Below are positions 15,924-25,480 of a stretch of 64,000 nucleotides of DNA, one piece after another. Every line of letters starts with the position of its first letter. The first letter of the stretch is position 1. This DNA is from Runella limosa DSM 17973 (GTDB lineage: Bacteria > Bacteroidota > Bacteroidia > Cytophagales > Spirosomataceae), in NCBI RefSeq assembly GCF_000482465.1, contig NZ_KI519420.1, forward strand, positions 760,343 to 824,342, given 5' to 3'. The notes under the pieces are model-generated. The model did no database searches, had not been told where the DNA came from, and worked only from the letters and a program-made list of their open reading frames with translations. The position numbers and the translations under genes are program-made.

Positions 15924-17312
15924 CTATGTTGAGTAACCCTTACGCATTTGCCACCAATTTATGGTGATTATCAATAATGCAGGAGCGGCGTTGAACAAAA
16001 CAAACTGCGACAGCACCGTCAGACTAAGCAGCAAAGTGGCTGCAAAAAGCGTAGAAAGGTAAAAATAAGCCGCCGCAAGGGGAGGATTAGTGAAACGATA
16101 CTTTTGAAAAAGGCGGTCGAGCCAGCGATAAATAATTCCAATTAGAAAATGTCCGATGGCTACCAGTAGCATCCCACCGTTGAGGTACAGCTCGCCTGCC
16201 ACGGGAATCACTTTGTCTTGGGCCTGAAGGTTGTTTATCAGTGAATTGTATAAAAAAGGGCCACTTTCTTCGCGAAATGCTTTGCCCAGTACGGGAACGG
16301 GTTCGAGCAAAGAAGCTACAAGCGTAAAAGGCGGATTTTCGACCGATAACAGGGGAGATAGCTGATAAGGGCTGCCAAGGTAAAGCTGAGAGGCGTATTC
16401 GAGGTAGTTGTTGTCGGCGTCGGTGTAATGGTCAAATAACAGCGCGACTTGTTCGGTGTCGAGCGACGGTTGCACCCGTAAATGTCCGTAAAACAGTACC
16501 AAAAAGATAAGACCAATGCCCAAAACCTTAAATATCCATTTGCGTTTGGGCTGAAAATAAACCAGAATAACGCCCAGAAAGGCAAGAATAGGAAAGGCCA
16601 TATTGGCCCGATTGCTACTAAAGATGAGGGTAAAAGCCAGCAACAAAAAAACGAGGTGTTCAAACCATTTTAAACGCCGTGACTGGCGAACGTTGTAGCT
16701 GTACCAAAGCAATACAATTCCCCAAAAACCAAATCGCTGACCAATATTAGCCAGTACACCAATAAAATTTCCTTTGAGGTTTTCGATGGCTTCGTGGGTG
16801 GTGTAGGTAAACAATGCCCCCGTCCAGTAGCTAGAAAACGAACCATAAAATAAGACGATAGAAGTAAAGCCAATGGCAAGGTAAAGCCAACCATAACGCG
16901 CTGGATGAGGAAAAGAATGCCATAAGGCTTGGGAAGGCAAAAGTGGACTATGGTGCCAGCCTAAAGCAAAAAATATGAAAGAAGTCAGGATAATGCTGCA
17001 TTCGAGCGCGATGGATGAAACAGTTTCGCTGAACGAAATGTGGTTGCCTACCCACAGAATTTCAGCGGGAATGATGACCAATTTGCACAGCCAAATAAAA
17101 AGAACGCCATTTTTTGGGGTCATTAATGGGGCATCATCATCGAGGCTGGGAAATGTTACAAGCGTACATTTCCAACCCAAAATCAACAAGAAAAGAAGAG
17201 CAGAGGTGCAAGGATTAAAGATAGGGTTGTGTAAACACGCAATACCTATCAGAACTATCACAAACAGTGCCCACCAGCCTGCTGCGAGTAACGGACGACG
17301 CACAAATAGCAT
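15924..17312 (-). CDS. Polytopic membrane protein, O-antigen/oligosaccharide repeat-unit polymerase-like
   Basis: About 462 residues from ATG 17312, with roughly eleven to twelve hydrophobic helices separated by short loops and one long hydrophilic loop at about 300-390 (around LFDHYTDADNNYLEYASQLY). That layout is typical of Wzy/WzyE-type polymerases and O-antigen ligases, which join lipid-linked oligosaccharide units on the outer face of the inner membrane. Motif conservation in this family is weak, so the call rests mainly on topology and on features such as SSNRANMAFPILAFLGVILV. Other polysaccharide precursor genes (galE, rfbB, wecB) lie 17-23 kb away but no glycosyltransferase is adjacent. 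Confidence 0.55.
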   Translation of the reverse strand: MLFVRRPLLAAGWWALFVIVLIGIACLHNPIFNPCTSALLFLLILGWKCTLVTFPSLDDDAPLMTPKNGVLFIWLCKLVIIPAEILWVGNHISFSETVSSIALECSIILTSFIFFALGWHHSPLLPSQALWHSFPHPARYGWLYLAIGFTSIVLFYGSFSSYWTGALFTYTTHEAIENLKGNFIGVLANIGQRFGFWGIVLLWYSYNVRQSRRLKWFEHLVFLLLAFTLIFSSNRANMAFPILAFLGVILVYFQPKRKWIFKVLGIGLIFLVLFYGHLRVQPSLDTEQVALLFDHYTDADNNYLEYASQLYLGSPYQLSPLLSVENPPFTLVASLLEPVPVLGKAFREESGPFLYNSLINNLQAQDKVIPVAGELYLNGGMLLVAIGHFLIGIIYRWLDRLFQKYRFTNPPLAAAYFYLSTLFAATLLLSLTVLSQFVLFNAAPALLIITINWWQMRKGYST

Positions 17313-17427
17313 AAGCAAACCATTGAGCCTGCGTTTTTGACCATAAATCGGAAAAAAGTCACCGTTTAGTCAAAGCCTATTGCGAATAGGATAATCGGTT
17401 TCTAACTTCGTGAAAAATTCAACCACA

Positions 17428-17637
17428 ATGAGCAAGAAAAAAGCAACCCCGCCCGAAGGAACCGAGAAACCTCGGGTTCATAAAGACCTCGATGGCTTCG
17501 ACATTCGTATCAATTCATTTGGGGAAATTACGTCAACAATTGACATTGATAAAATCAATCAGTTTTTGAATAAACACGTGGATGATAAAAAATTACGTCA
17601 CCGCGACGACCTCAATGAAGGGGGAGAAGATGAGTAA
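17428..17637 (+). CDS. Small conserved hypothetical protein
   Basis: A 69-residue hydrophilic protein starting at ATG 17428 ([11 protein letters not shown]); a GTG at 17410 is in frame but less likely. The central part [20 protein letters not shown] followed by [15 protein letters not shown] looks like a conserved folded segment, with charged ends. No signal peptide or membrane segment. I do not know the family. The AIM24-like gene follows 44 bases later on the same strand, so the two may be cotranscribed. Confidence 0.7.
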   Translation: MSKKKATPPEGTEKPRVHKDLDGFDIRINSFGEITSTIDIDKINQFLNKHVDDKKLRHRDDLNEGGEDE

Positions 17638-17681
17638 TTGGCGACACAAACATTCCAAATAACCTTAACAAACAGAAAACC

Positions 17682-18461
17682 ATGTATTCTCACGAAATTG
17701 ACTACAAAATCATTGGCGAAGACATCCAAATCGTCGAAATTGAGTTAGACCCTAACGAAACAGTGATTGCAGAAGCAGGCTCAATGCTTTTTATGGAAGA
17801 CGGCATTCAGTTTGAAACCAAGATGGGCGACGGTACAAATCCCAACCAAAGCATTATGGGTAAAATCTTCCAAGCAGGTTCTCGCTTACTTACTGGGGAG
17901 TCGTTGTTTATGACGCACTTTACCAACCGTGGTTATGGCAAGCGGAAAGTGGCTTTTGCAGCACCCTACCCTGGAACTGTCATGCCTATCGACTTGAGAA
18001 ATACCTACGGCAATACGTTGATTGTTCAAAAAGATGGCTTCTTGTGTGCTGCCATGGGTACAAAATTGAGCATTCACTTCAACCAGCGTTTGGGAAGTGG
18101 TTTGTTTGGGGGAGAAGGTTTTATTCTTCAAAAATTACAAGGAGATGGCTTGGCGTTTGTTCATGCTGGGGGAGTGGTGATTGAGCGCCAACTCAACAAC
18201 GAAACCCTTCGCGTGGATACGGGCTGTGTCGTGGCATTTGAGCCTTCGGTGAATTTCAGCGTACAGCGCGCAGGTAGCCTCAAATCAATGGTGTTTGGGG
18301 GAGAAGGTATTTTCTTGGCAACCCTTCAAGGAACGGGCAAATGCTGGATTCAGTCGATGCCAATCTCAAAATTAGTCGATCGTCTTTCTATCTATGGCCC
18401 GCAATCGCGTAAAGAAAGTGGTTCGGTTTTGGGAGGATTGGGCAATTTGTTTGAAGATTAA
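17682..18461 (+). CDS. AIM24/TIGR00266 family protein
   Basis: A 259-residue soluble protein of the AIM24 family, named after a yeast mitochondrial protein; the bacterial function is unknown. The typical features are an N-terminal [20 protein letters not shown], then [13 protein letters not shown], and paired glycine-rich strands ([15 protein letters not shown] and [20 protein letters not shown]) in a TRAP-like double beta-barrel. No signal peptide. The length fits the family. The preceding small gene may share its transcript; a strong hairpin terminates it downstream. Confidence 0.92.
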   Translation: MYSHEIDYKIIGEDIQIVEIELDPNETVIAEAGSMLFMEDGIQFETKMGDGTNPNQSIMGKIFQAGSRLLTGESLFMTHFTNRGYGKRKVAFAAPYPGTVMPIDLRNTYGNTLIVQKDGFLCAAMGTKLSIHFNQRLGSGLFGGEGFILQKLQGDGLAFVHAGGVVIERQLNNETLRVDTGCVVAFEPSVNFSVQRAGSLKSMVFGGEGIFLATLQGTGKCWIQSMPISKLVDRLSIYGPQSRKESGSVLGGLGNLFED

Positions 18462-18481
18462 TATTCTTAGGGGTATAAAAA

Positions 18482-18507
18482 TGTGGAGGTTGCTCACAAC
18501 CTCCACA
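18482..18507. terminator. Bidirectional terminator hairpin
   Basis: TGTGGAGGTTG (18482-18492) pairs with 18497-18507 around a CTCA loop, between the convergent AIM24 and M28 peptidase genes. The GGTTGCTCACAACC core recurs three times, in both orientations, at 55061-55134. Confidence 0.8.
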
Positions 18508-18513
18508 CATCTT

Positions 18514-20691
18514 CTAATTTTTTCCTCCACCCAAAGAGCCACTTGCACCGCCTAATTGTTGGTTGATGGCCACAATTTTGGTGTTAAGCGTATCAATTGC
18601 TTTCGCGTGGCGGGCTTCCAAATCAGGCAAATTTGCCGTTGACTTCAACGATGCTTCGTACTGGAAAGCGGGCAACATCCAAGACGCATACCCACTGTAT
18701 GGGTCAGACGACGCATACAACGAACGGTACCATGAACCGTATGCCATGCCTTTGGGGTCGATAAAGGCTTTTTCCAAATCCCGTAATTCTTTGTTGATAG
18801 CTACAACTTTGGCTTTGTCGATTTGGTCGGCGGCCAAAAGCGTTTTGATGCGGCTTTCGTAGTTTTGAGCGTTTTGCTTGAGCGTTTCCACTTGCGCCAA
18901 CAACTTATCTATTGAATAAGTGGGAGCGTAAGCTTTGATGGCTTTTTCGGCGGTTTTGAGGTGCGTCGCCAAGTCGGTGGCATAACGTGAAACGTCGTAA
19001 GGCAAAATGTCGGCATTGGCCAAACGCAACGACATCGTTCCTACTACTTGTTCTACCATTGGCCCCATTTTATAGGTAGAGTCCACAAATTTGTTGTAGA
19101 AAAATAAGTCATCGTATTGAGAATGGTACAAAGTTGGCCCGCCTACGCCCGCGCTCAACGACGGGATACCTGCGTGCATATAAAACGCAATGTGGTCGGA
19201 CCCGCCGCCTAGGTTGCCAATGCTTGGCTCGCTATCGGCCAATACAGGTGCCGAACCACCCACGTTGGCGGTGCTACCACGGCGTCCGCCTTTTTGGGCC
19301 ATCCAATGTTCGTAAACCGTTTTGTTAGAATCGGGGTATTCTACGGCCTGAGAAGCCTCAATAAGTAGTTTTTTGAGCGAAGGAGAAGCACTTCCACCGA
19401 AAATTTTGCCCGATACCGCCGCGTCGTAGTTCATGTATGCCACTGCTTTGGCGCTCAATTCGTCGCGCATTTGCTCTACCCATTCTGCCGAGCCAATGAC
19501 GCCGTGTTCTTCGGCATCCCAGTGACAAATCTTAATGGTACGTTTTGGCTTTTGGGGCATTTTACCCAACGACTCGGCCAGGGTCAAAAGCATGGCAGTA
19601 CCGCTGTTGGGGTCGGTGGAGCCAAAAGACCAAGCATCGTAGTGACAACCCGCAATAATCCACTCGTCGGGAAACTCGCTACCTGTGAGCGTACCCACTA
19701 CTTCATAAATTCTGACAAACTCTTTGTCTTGTTTTACCTTGAGTCGCACTTTGAGTTCTGGGCCACCTTCTAAGCGATACGCCAGCGGCAAACCACCCTG
19801 CCAGCCCGCAGGGACACCTTTGCCCGTCATTCTTTTGAGAATTTCAACGGCCGAGCCCCAAGGCAATGGCGTCACGGGGATTTTATGGAAAGCGGCGTCT
19901 TTGGGGTCAAGGCGTTTTACTTTCTTAGGCCCATCGAGTGGGAGGGCGGGTTCAAAAGGAGTAAGTGGGTCGCCTGTATAATCGACGGTCAATAACGACC
20001 CCCGTTGGATGGTGTTGTCGTTCGATTGTGAACCTTCAGGAAACGTAATGCCTTTGGTGTAGCCATTATCGGCTGGATCGGTATAAATAATGACGCCCGC
20101 TGCCCCCGCTGCTTCGGCGTGCTTGGCTTTGTAGCCACGGAAGTTGCCACCGTAACGTGCTAGTACAATCTTTCCTTTGACCGAAATGCCCATGGCTTTC
20201 AGCTGTTCAAAATCTTCTTTGCGGCCATAGTTGGCATACACAACCTCGGTTGTTACGTCGCCAGAGCCAGAATACGAGTTCCAGCCAGGCGTCAGGCGAG
20301 GATCACTCGAATACTTGTCTTCCTTTACAATATACTCGCGATTGTTGAGCGGAAGGCGTACGGGTTCTACCACTTCAACGAGGCTTTCACCTGGGCTTTT
20401 TGATAAATAAATATCGTGCGGAAAAATTTCCACTTGTAAGCCAGCCTTGCGCATGATGTCGGCGATGTAGTCGCGTACTTTTTCATTTTCAGGCGTACCT
20501 GCTAAGTGTGGTACACTTGTCAGTTTTTGTAAGTGGGTTTTAAAACGTTCTGCCGACTGCTTGGTGCGGTACTCCTGTTCGATTTTTTCTTGTTTCGACT
20601 GGTTAGAAGCCGAAAAACCCGAGATGTTTTTTTGCGCAAAGGAGAGTGTGGAGGCACAGAGTAGCCCGCCAATGAGGAAAGTTTTTCGCAT
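18514..20691 (-). CDS. Secreted M28-family metallopeptidase, glutamate carboxypeptidase II-like
   Basis: A 725-residue exported peptidase with a signal peptide (cleavage after SFAQ). Domains in order: N-terminal peptidase part, inserted PA domain (about 120-330), catalytic M28 core, and a C-terminal TFR-dimer-like helical domain (about 570-720). The co-catalytic zinc site is visible: His350 and Asp360 (AGCHYDAWSFGSTDPNSGT), Glu394/Glu395 (WDAEEHG), Asp423 (MNYDAA) and a His in PTLYHSQYDD. It resembles PSMA/NAALADase and probably removes C-terminal or N-terminal residues from periplasmic peptides. The tail is glycine-rich. Monocistronic. Confidence 0.93.
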   Translation of the reverse strand: MRKTFLIGGLLCASTLSFAQKNISGFSASNQSKQEKIEQEYRTKQSAERFKTHLQKLTSVPHLAGTPENEKVRDYIADIMRKAGLQVEIFPHDIYLSKSPGESLVEVVEPVRLPLNNREYIVKEDKYSSDPRLTPGWNSYSGSGDVTTEVVYANYGRKEDFEQLKAMGISVKGKIVLARYGGNFRGYKAKHAEAAGAAGVIIYTDPADNGYTKGITFPEGSQSNDNTIQRGSLLTVDYTGDPLTPFEPALPLDGPKKVKRLDPKDAAFHKIPVTPLPWGSAVEILKRMTGKGVPAGWQGGLPLAYRLEGGPELKVRLKVKQDKEFVRIYEVVGTLTGSEFPDEWIIAGCHYDAWSFGSTDPNSGTAMLLTLAESLGKMPQKPKRTIKICHWDAEEHGVIGSAEWVEQMRDELSAKAVAYMNYDAAVSGKIFGGSASPSLKKLLIEASQAVEYPDSNKTVYEHWMAQKGGRRGSTANVGGSAPVLADSEPSIGNLGGGSDHIAFYMHAGIPSLSAGVGGPTLYHSQYDDLFFYNKFVDSTYKMGPMVEQVVGTMSLRLANADILPYDVSRYATDLATHLKTAEKAIKAYAPTYSIDKLLAQVETLKQNAQNYESRIKTLLAADQIDKAKVVAINKELRDLEKAFIDPKGMAYGSWYRSLYASSDPYSGYASWMLPAFQYEASLKSTANLPDLEARHAKAIDTLNTKIVAINQQLGGASGSLGGGKN

Positions 20692-20857
20692 GGAAATGTT
20701 TGGTTGATGATGGTAAAAAAAGCCCGTAGCAAGTTACTAAAATCTTTTAAAAATGCTGTTAACAATCATTAACCAAGGCATTATAAACCTTTGCCCTTTT
20801 TAGCGTTCTAAGAGTAAAATAACGAAAAATAACCGTTCACATAAACCAATAAAAGCC

Positions 20858-21307
20858 ATGAAAAAGTTAGTGTTTGCCGCAGCCATGATTTTAGTTTCTA
20901 TCGGTGCCAATGCACAATGGGGAAACAACAACAACCGCGACCGTCGTTATGACGACCGCTACGACAATCGCCGCGATGACCGTGGATATGACAATCGGGG
21001 AGGAAGAGGAAATATGGGCGACCGTATTGATGATTTTCAACGCGAAGCCCGCCGCCGAATTGCGGATGGAATTGCCCAAGGCTCTATCTCGTCACGCGAA
21101 GCGAAAGGATTGTTAAGAGATGTAGAACGTATCGAACGTAAAGAGCAAATTTTCTGGCGCGACCGCGTGCTTGACCCACGCGAGCGCCGCGAACTTCAAG
21201 AAGACTTATACGCACTTAATCGTGAGATTACCCACGAAAAGCGAGACAATGAACGCTCAACCTACGACGACTACGGTCGGAACGGGCAGCGTAACAGAGG
21301 ATGGTGA
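20858..21307 (+). CDS. Small secreted Arg/Asp-rich protein, unknown function
   Basis: A 149-residue protein with a signal peptide (MKKLVFAAAMILVSIGANAQ) followed by a low-complexity stretch of Asp, Arg, Asn, Tyr and Gly (about 22-55) and then a helical charged domain (about 56-130) with many Arg and Glu residues. Similar proteins are common in Bacteroidota and have no known role; the helical part may bind a polyanion or metal. It is followed by a very strong terminator, so it forms its own transcript. Confidence 0.75.
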   Translation: MKKLVFAAAMILVSIGANAQWGNNNNRDRRYDDRYDNRRDDRGYDNRGGRGNMGDRIDDFQREARRRIADGIAQGSISSREAKGLLRDVERIERKEQIFWRDRVLDPRERRELQEDLYALNREITHEKRDNERSTYDDYGRNGQRNRGW

Positions 21308-21314
21308 TTACATA

Positions 21315-21350
21315 ACAGCGGGTCGAAATTTCGACCCGCTGTTTTTTTTT
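21315..21350 (+). terminator. Strong intrinsic terminator
   Basis: A perfect 28-base palindrome (arms ACAGCGGGTCGAAA and its complement, 21315-21342) is followed by eight further T residues, lying 7 bases past the stop codon of the small secreted protein gene. This is a textbook factor-independent terminator. Confidence 0.9.
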
Positions 21351-21471
21351 GCCTTAGGTGTAACCTTTTCGATAACCCCAAGTACACTTCCACGGAGGCT
21401 TCTTTACTAGATTTAACAAACTTTAATATAAAATTTTCTTTGTATTGTTAGGTAATAAACTAACCGAATAG

Positions 21472-21479
21472 TACGTTTG
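21472..21479 (+). promoter_or_regulatory. Candidate -7 element (TACGTTTG) of the barrel/GLPGLI operon
   Basis: A match to TAnnTTTG, 55 bases before the ATG at 21535. A TTG at 21445-21447 could be the -33 box but the spacer (24 bases) is long. The rest of the 184-base stretch between the upstream terminator and the gene is A+T-rich with nothing else recognised. Confidence 0.45.
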
Positions 21480-21534
21480 TAGTGTAATAGCCATTTTCTA
21501 ACCATTTTAAAACACTTTTATAACCTAAACAGCC

Positions 21535-24399
21535 ATGAAGAAACTTCTCCTCGGGGCACTTATGTGCCTTAGTGCGTTGTTTGCGTGCGCCCAAGCTCCC
21601 ACACGTTTCCAAATCCAAGGTATCACTGCTGATACATCCTCAGGACCACTAGGTTCGGCAACAGTCATGTTGTTGCAGCGAAAAGACTCGTCTTTGGTCA
21701 ATTTTACACGCTCTAATGATAAAGGTGTGTTTGTGCTTCGTAACGTCAAAAAAGGCGATTATTTGCTCAAAATTTCATTCGTAGGGTATATCCCTTTTCA
21801 AAAAGACATTGTGTTTGGTGACAAAGAGCTCATTGACCTTGGTACTTTAGAAATGAAAGCAATTACCAAAGAATTGTTTGAAGTAGTAGTCAAAACCGCC
21901 CGTGCGCCACTCAGTATCAAAGGGGATACGATTGAGTACAACGCCGCTTCGTTTAAAGTCCCGCCTGGGTCAACGGTAGAAGACTTACTTCGAAAGCTAC
22001 CAGGGGTTCAGATTGACCAAGACGGAAACATCGTAGCCCAAGGCCAGCAAGTACGGAAAGTAACCGTCGATGGCAAGCGTTTCTTCGGAGATGACCCTAA
22101 AATGGCTACCAAGAACCTTCCTGCGGAAGCGATTACAAAAGTTCAGATTTTTAACGATAAATCAGAACAAGCAAAAGTGACGGGCGTTGACGACGGTAAA
22201 AAAGAAAAAACGGTTAACCTTGAATTAAAAGATGGATTCAAAAAAGGTGGCTTTGGAAAGGTTACCGCTGGCTTAGGTGCCGACGGAAACAATTCGAGAG
22301 GTGCGCGGGGGGAAATCAAAGGAAACTACAATAAGTTTGACGATAAAAACCAGTTTTCGCTTATTGGTCTCACCAACAACACGAACCAAACGGGGATGTC
22401 TTGGGACGACTACCAAGATTTTAGAGGAAGTGGTTCGTTTAATAGCTGGAACGACAACGGCGACTTTGGCTTTGGTGGCGGCGGTGGACGCTTCTTTATG
22501 ATTGGTGGGGAGGACGACGGCGGACTCAATATCCCCGTTGGTGGAGGTAGAGGACAGGGTTATTCCAACAACGTTGCCGCTGGTATTAACTACAATTACA
22601 ACGGCAAAAAAACCAAAGTAAATTCGAGTTACTATTATAATTCTACGCGTCAAGTATTGGACGCGCTTCGTAGTCGTGAAAATTTCTTGACCAACGGTTC
22701 GTTCAAGTCACAAGAAGAAAGTAGTCAAATCAACTTCATCGGAAACCACCGTTTGTCTTTCCGTTATGAACAAATGATTGACTCAACCAACACGATTATT
22801 TTTACCAATAACAGCCGCCTCAATGGCGGAAACACCAGCCTCAATAGCCTTCAGCAGTATTTTCAAGCAGGTAACTTTAAGTCGAACGAAACGACCATTA
22901 AAAACGCTACGGACGTTGACAAAATGGAAACTTCCAATACTCTTATTTACCGCTGGAAGGCCAAGAGTAAAAAAGGGCGTAACTTTGCAGCCAGTGGTTC
23001 GTACGGGTACGTTCAAAATGATGGAATTGCAGACCAAAATTCATTGAATTTGTTTTATTCCGCCACCTCCGCCAATGATGTAATTCGTAGAGCACTTGAT
23101 TTGACCAACAATACCAATAGTCAAGTAAATGAGCTAAAATCAAGTTTGTTGTTTGTGGAACCAGTGTCGAAACGGGTATTTTGGGAAACATTCTTAAACC
23201 TAAGCCGCCGTGGAAATTTTGTTGACCGTGACGCCTTTGATTTGGCCCAAGAAAGTGGACGAAGAATCCCCGTTGACACTTTGAGTAGTTACTTTAAAAA
23301 TGACATTACATACGCGCGTATCGGGTCATCTTTGCGTTATACCTACAAAGGATTTAACATTTCGGGAGGACTAGCCGTACAGCGCTTTGGATTGGATGGT
23401 AAATTTGCATTGGGGCAAAATCCAAGCTCTTTCATCAACGTCAATCGCACGTTTGTGGCATGGTTGCCCAACGCTTCTCTTAACTATGACCTCAAAAACA
23501 ACCGTTATCTCTGGTCGGGATACGATGTGAGTGTCAATCAGCCAAACGTACGTGACTTGCAACCCGTCATTGACAACAGCAACCCATTGTATATCCGTCA
23601 AGGAAATCCAGATTTGCTTCCTTCGGTGAATCACAGCCTTAATTTTGGCTACAACATGTTTAACCCTGCAAGCTTTACAAATTTGGGTTTAAACTTGTTT
23701 TATTCATACAATGTCAATCAAATTATTTACAATCAGCAAGTTGACCCAAGAACGTTGGTGACAGTTACTACCCCTACCAATATTTCAGGTGGACAGAGTG
23801 TGGGTGCTTGGATGAACTTTGGTTTCCCGTTGAAGAAAACAAAAAGTAATCTTAGTGTAAATGCGAACCCTAATTTTAGCCGTAACTTGACTTATATCAA
23901 CGGAGTACTTAACCAAACCAACAACGACAGCTATCGTTTTGGAATGCGTTTGGACTTAACGCCTAGCGACAACTTTACGTTTTTTGCCAATGCCAACTGG
24001 GGCGTTACCAACTCTCGTTTCTCGGTAAATACGTCGCAAAACATGAAAATCATCAACCATACTTACGGTGGTACGATGAACATTAAGTTGCCAAAAGATT
24101 TCTTCATTAACTCGAACCTTGATTACCGTATTTATGTCAACAACCGTTTCAACCTTGACCAACGTTTGCCGATTATGAATGCGTCGATTTACAAGATTTT
24201 GGGTAAAGCCAAAAAGGCGGAGATTCGTTTGTCGGTGTATGACGTGTTTAACAAAAACTTGGGTATTAGCCAGTTTGCCAACCAAAACTTTGTTTCGCAA
24301 GAAAAAGTACAGACCTTGGCGCGCTACGGAATGCTTACCTTTACCTACAACATGCGCGGGATGAATACCACCCTCAAACGCCGTGGAGGTTTCTTTTAA
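21535..24399 (+). CDS. Outer-membrane beta-barrel protein with carboxypeptidase-regulatory-like domain (TonB-receptor-like)
   Basis: A 954-residue outer-membrane protein. The signal peptide ends near FACAQ; an Ig-like carboxypeptidase-regulatory domain follows (about 24-110, with KGVFVLRNVKKGDYLLKISF), then a plug-like region (about 130-235, LLRKLPGVQIDQDGNIVAQG) and a long C-terminal barrel rich in alternating strands, with a Gly-rich, Asp-rich segment at about 300-350. This is the Bacteroidota outer-membrane beta-barrel family that accompanies GLPGLI proteins. I see no clear TonB box and no SusD partner. Cargo unknown; peptide or metal export or uptake has been suspected for the family. Cotranscribed with the GLPGLI gene 42 bases downstream. 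Confidence 0.88.
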   Translation: MKKLLLGALMCLSALFACAQAPTRFQIQGITADTSSGPLGSATVMLLQRKDSSLVNFTRSNDKGVFVLRNVKKGDYLLKISFVGYIPFQKDIVFGDKELIDLGTLEMKAITKELFEVVVKTARAPLSIKGDTIEYNAASFKVPPGSTVEDLLRKLPGVQIDQDGNIVAQGQQVRKVTVDGKRFFGDDPKMATKNLPAEAITKVQIFNDKSEQAKVTGVDDGKKEKTVNLELKDGFKKGGFGKVTAGLGADGNNSRGARGEIKGNYNKFDDKNQFSLIGLTNNTNQTGMSWDDYQDFRGSGSFNSWNDNGDFGFGGGGGRFFMIGGEDDGGLNIPVGGGRGQGYSNNVAAGINYNYNGKKTKVNSSYYYNSTRQVLDALRSRENFLTNGSFKSQEESSQINFIGNHRLSFRYEQMIDSTNTIIFTNNSRLNGGNTSLNSLQQYFQAGNFKSNETTIKNATDVDKMETSNTLIYRWKAKSKKGRNFAASGSYGYVQNDGIADQNSLNLFYSATSANDVIRRALDLTNNTNSQVNELKSSLLFVEPVSKRVFWETFLNLSRRGNFVDRDAFDLAQESGRRIPVDTLSSYFKNDITYARIGSSLRYTYKGFNISGGLAVQRFGLDGKFALGQNPSSFINVNRTFVAWLPNASLNYDLKNNRYLWSGYDVSVNQPNVRDLQPVIDNSNPLYIRQGNPDLLPSVNHSLNFGYNMFNPASFTNLGLNLFYSYNVNQIIYNQQVDPRTLVTVTTPTNISGGQSVGAWMNFGFPLKKTKSNLSVNANPNFSRNLTYINGVLNQTNNDSYRFGMRLDLTPSDNFTFFANANWGVTNSRFSVNTSQNMKIINHTYGGTMNIKLPKDFFINSNLDYRIYVNNRFNLDQRLPIMNASIYKILGKAKKAEIRLSVYDVFNKNLGISQFANQNFVSQEKVQTLARYGMLTFTYNMRGMNTTLKRRGGFF

Positions 24400-24441
24400 T
24401 CAATCGTTAATCCAACCAAACAAGATAATCGCTATAAAGAC

Positions 24442-25194
24442 ATGAAAAATAGATTGAACTTTTTAGTAGTGGGTCTGTTGTGGATAGCCAACAGTGTGTA
24501 TGCCCAATCGACCGAAGGGATGGTCACGTACGAACACAAGAGCTACTGGACAAAAATCAATGCCCGACTGACGTTCTTGAGCAAAGAGGAAAAAGACCGT
24601 ATGAAACTTACGTGGGGAAATGAAGACGGGTATGGCGTAAAAATGAAGTTGTATTTTGACGAAAAGCAAAGTCTTTATACGTATTTCAGTGACCAAGGCC
24701 AAAGCGAAGATGGGCAATGGTCGTGGCGGCAAGATGATTACCTGGTTCACCGTAATTTTGATGCCAACAAGCTCATTGAACACCACGAAATGTTGGGCAA
24801 AACTTACTTGATGGAAGATTCGCTGGTAACGTACAATTGGCGGGTGCAAAACCAAATCAAGGATGTGGCGGGCTATATTTGTATGAAAGCGGAGACGTTT
24901 GACCCCGTTAAAAATCAAAAGATTACGGCTTGGTTTGCGCAGGATATTCCAGTAGCGGCGGGACCTGAGCGTTATTTTGGTTTACCAGGCTTGATTTTGG
25001 AACTAGATATTAACGACGGAGACGTAGTGGTTTCGGCCCAGAAAGTGGAGCTTAAAAACGTGCAAAAAGAGCTTGCTTTACCCAAAATGAAAGGAAAGAA
25101 AATCAAAGTAGCTGACTACAATCAAATGATTCAAAAGCACATTGCCGAAAGCATGAAAGCGCAACGTAATCCATTTTGGTCGATGAGGTATTGA
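24442..25194 (+). CDS. GLPGLI family periplasmic protein
   Basis: A 250-residue exported protein (signal ends near VYAQ) carrying the signature for which the family is named: RYFGLPGLILELDINDG at about residues 177-193. An upstream AWFAQDIPVAAGPE segment is also typical. In Bacteroidota, GLPGLI genes sit next to outer-membrane barrel genes like the one immediately upstream, but their function is unknown. The pairing suggests the product works in the periplasm with that barrel. Two hairpins separate it from the convergent ompH cluster. Confidence 0.92.
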   Translation: MKNRLNFLVVGLLWIANSVYAQSTEGMVTYEHKSYWTKINARLTFLSKEEKDRMKLTWGNEDGYGVKMKLYFDEKQSLYTYFSDQGQSEDGQWSWRQDDYLVHRNFDANKLIEHHEMLGKTYLMEDSLVTYNWRVQNQIKDVAGYICMKAETFDPVKNQKITAWFAQDIPVAAGPERYFGLPGLILELDINDGDVVVSAQKVELKNVQKELALPKMKGKKIKVADYNQMIQKHIAESMKAQRNPFWSMRY

Positions 25195-25234
25195 GTGAGG
25201 TTTTACTGCTAAAAAGAAAATAAAAAACGAATCG

Positions 25235-25263
25235 AAAAGCGGGAGAGTATTCTCTCGCTTTTT
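25235..25263 (+). terminator. Terminator of the barrel/GLPGLI operon
   Basis: A hairpin AAAAGCGGGAGAG / CTCTCGCTTTT with a single bulged G and loop TATT, followed by T-rich sequence, 40 bases past the GLPGLI stop codon. Confidence 0.75.
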
Positions 25264-25295
25264 GATTTTAGAGGAGTTTCCCTAGTTATTAGCCG

Positions 25296-25423
25296 AAAAG
25301 ACTTTCCAAGTTTATCAATTGATAGGGCATTAAAATATAAAGCCGTTATTCATTGCTCCAGAGGAGCTACATCTTATAGAAATCAAATCTATGCTGAGGT
25401 ATTCACCTCTTAGAAAGTCTTTT
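25296..25423. repeat. Small MITE-like element with 10-base terminal inverted repeats
   Basis: AAAAGACTTT (25296-25305) and its exact complement (25414-25423) bound a 128-base non-coding stretch. Inside is the hairpin GCTCCAGAGGAGC followed by TACATCTTATAGAAA, which resembles, in the opposite orientation, the hairpin-plus-ACATTTGTAGAAA unit of the tandem block at 7452-7808. The left end also contains CTTTCCAAGTTT, a half copy of the palindrome core seen at 2848 and 3602. No coding capacity. Confidence 0.5.
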
Positions 25424-25425
25424 AA

Positions 25426-25466
25426 ACACAAAAAGGGAACCGCACGATGCGGTTCCCTTTTTGTGT
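25426..25466. terminator. Very strong bidirectional terminator
   Basis: A perfect 19-base stem (25426-25444 with 25448-25466) around the three-base loop CGA, with A- and T-runs inside the arms (ACACAAAAAGGG), just past the ompH stop codon. It can terminate transcription from either side. Confidence 0.88.
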
Positions 25467-25480
25467 CAGACAGAAATGTC

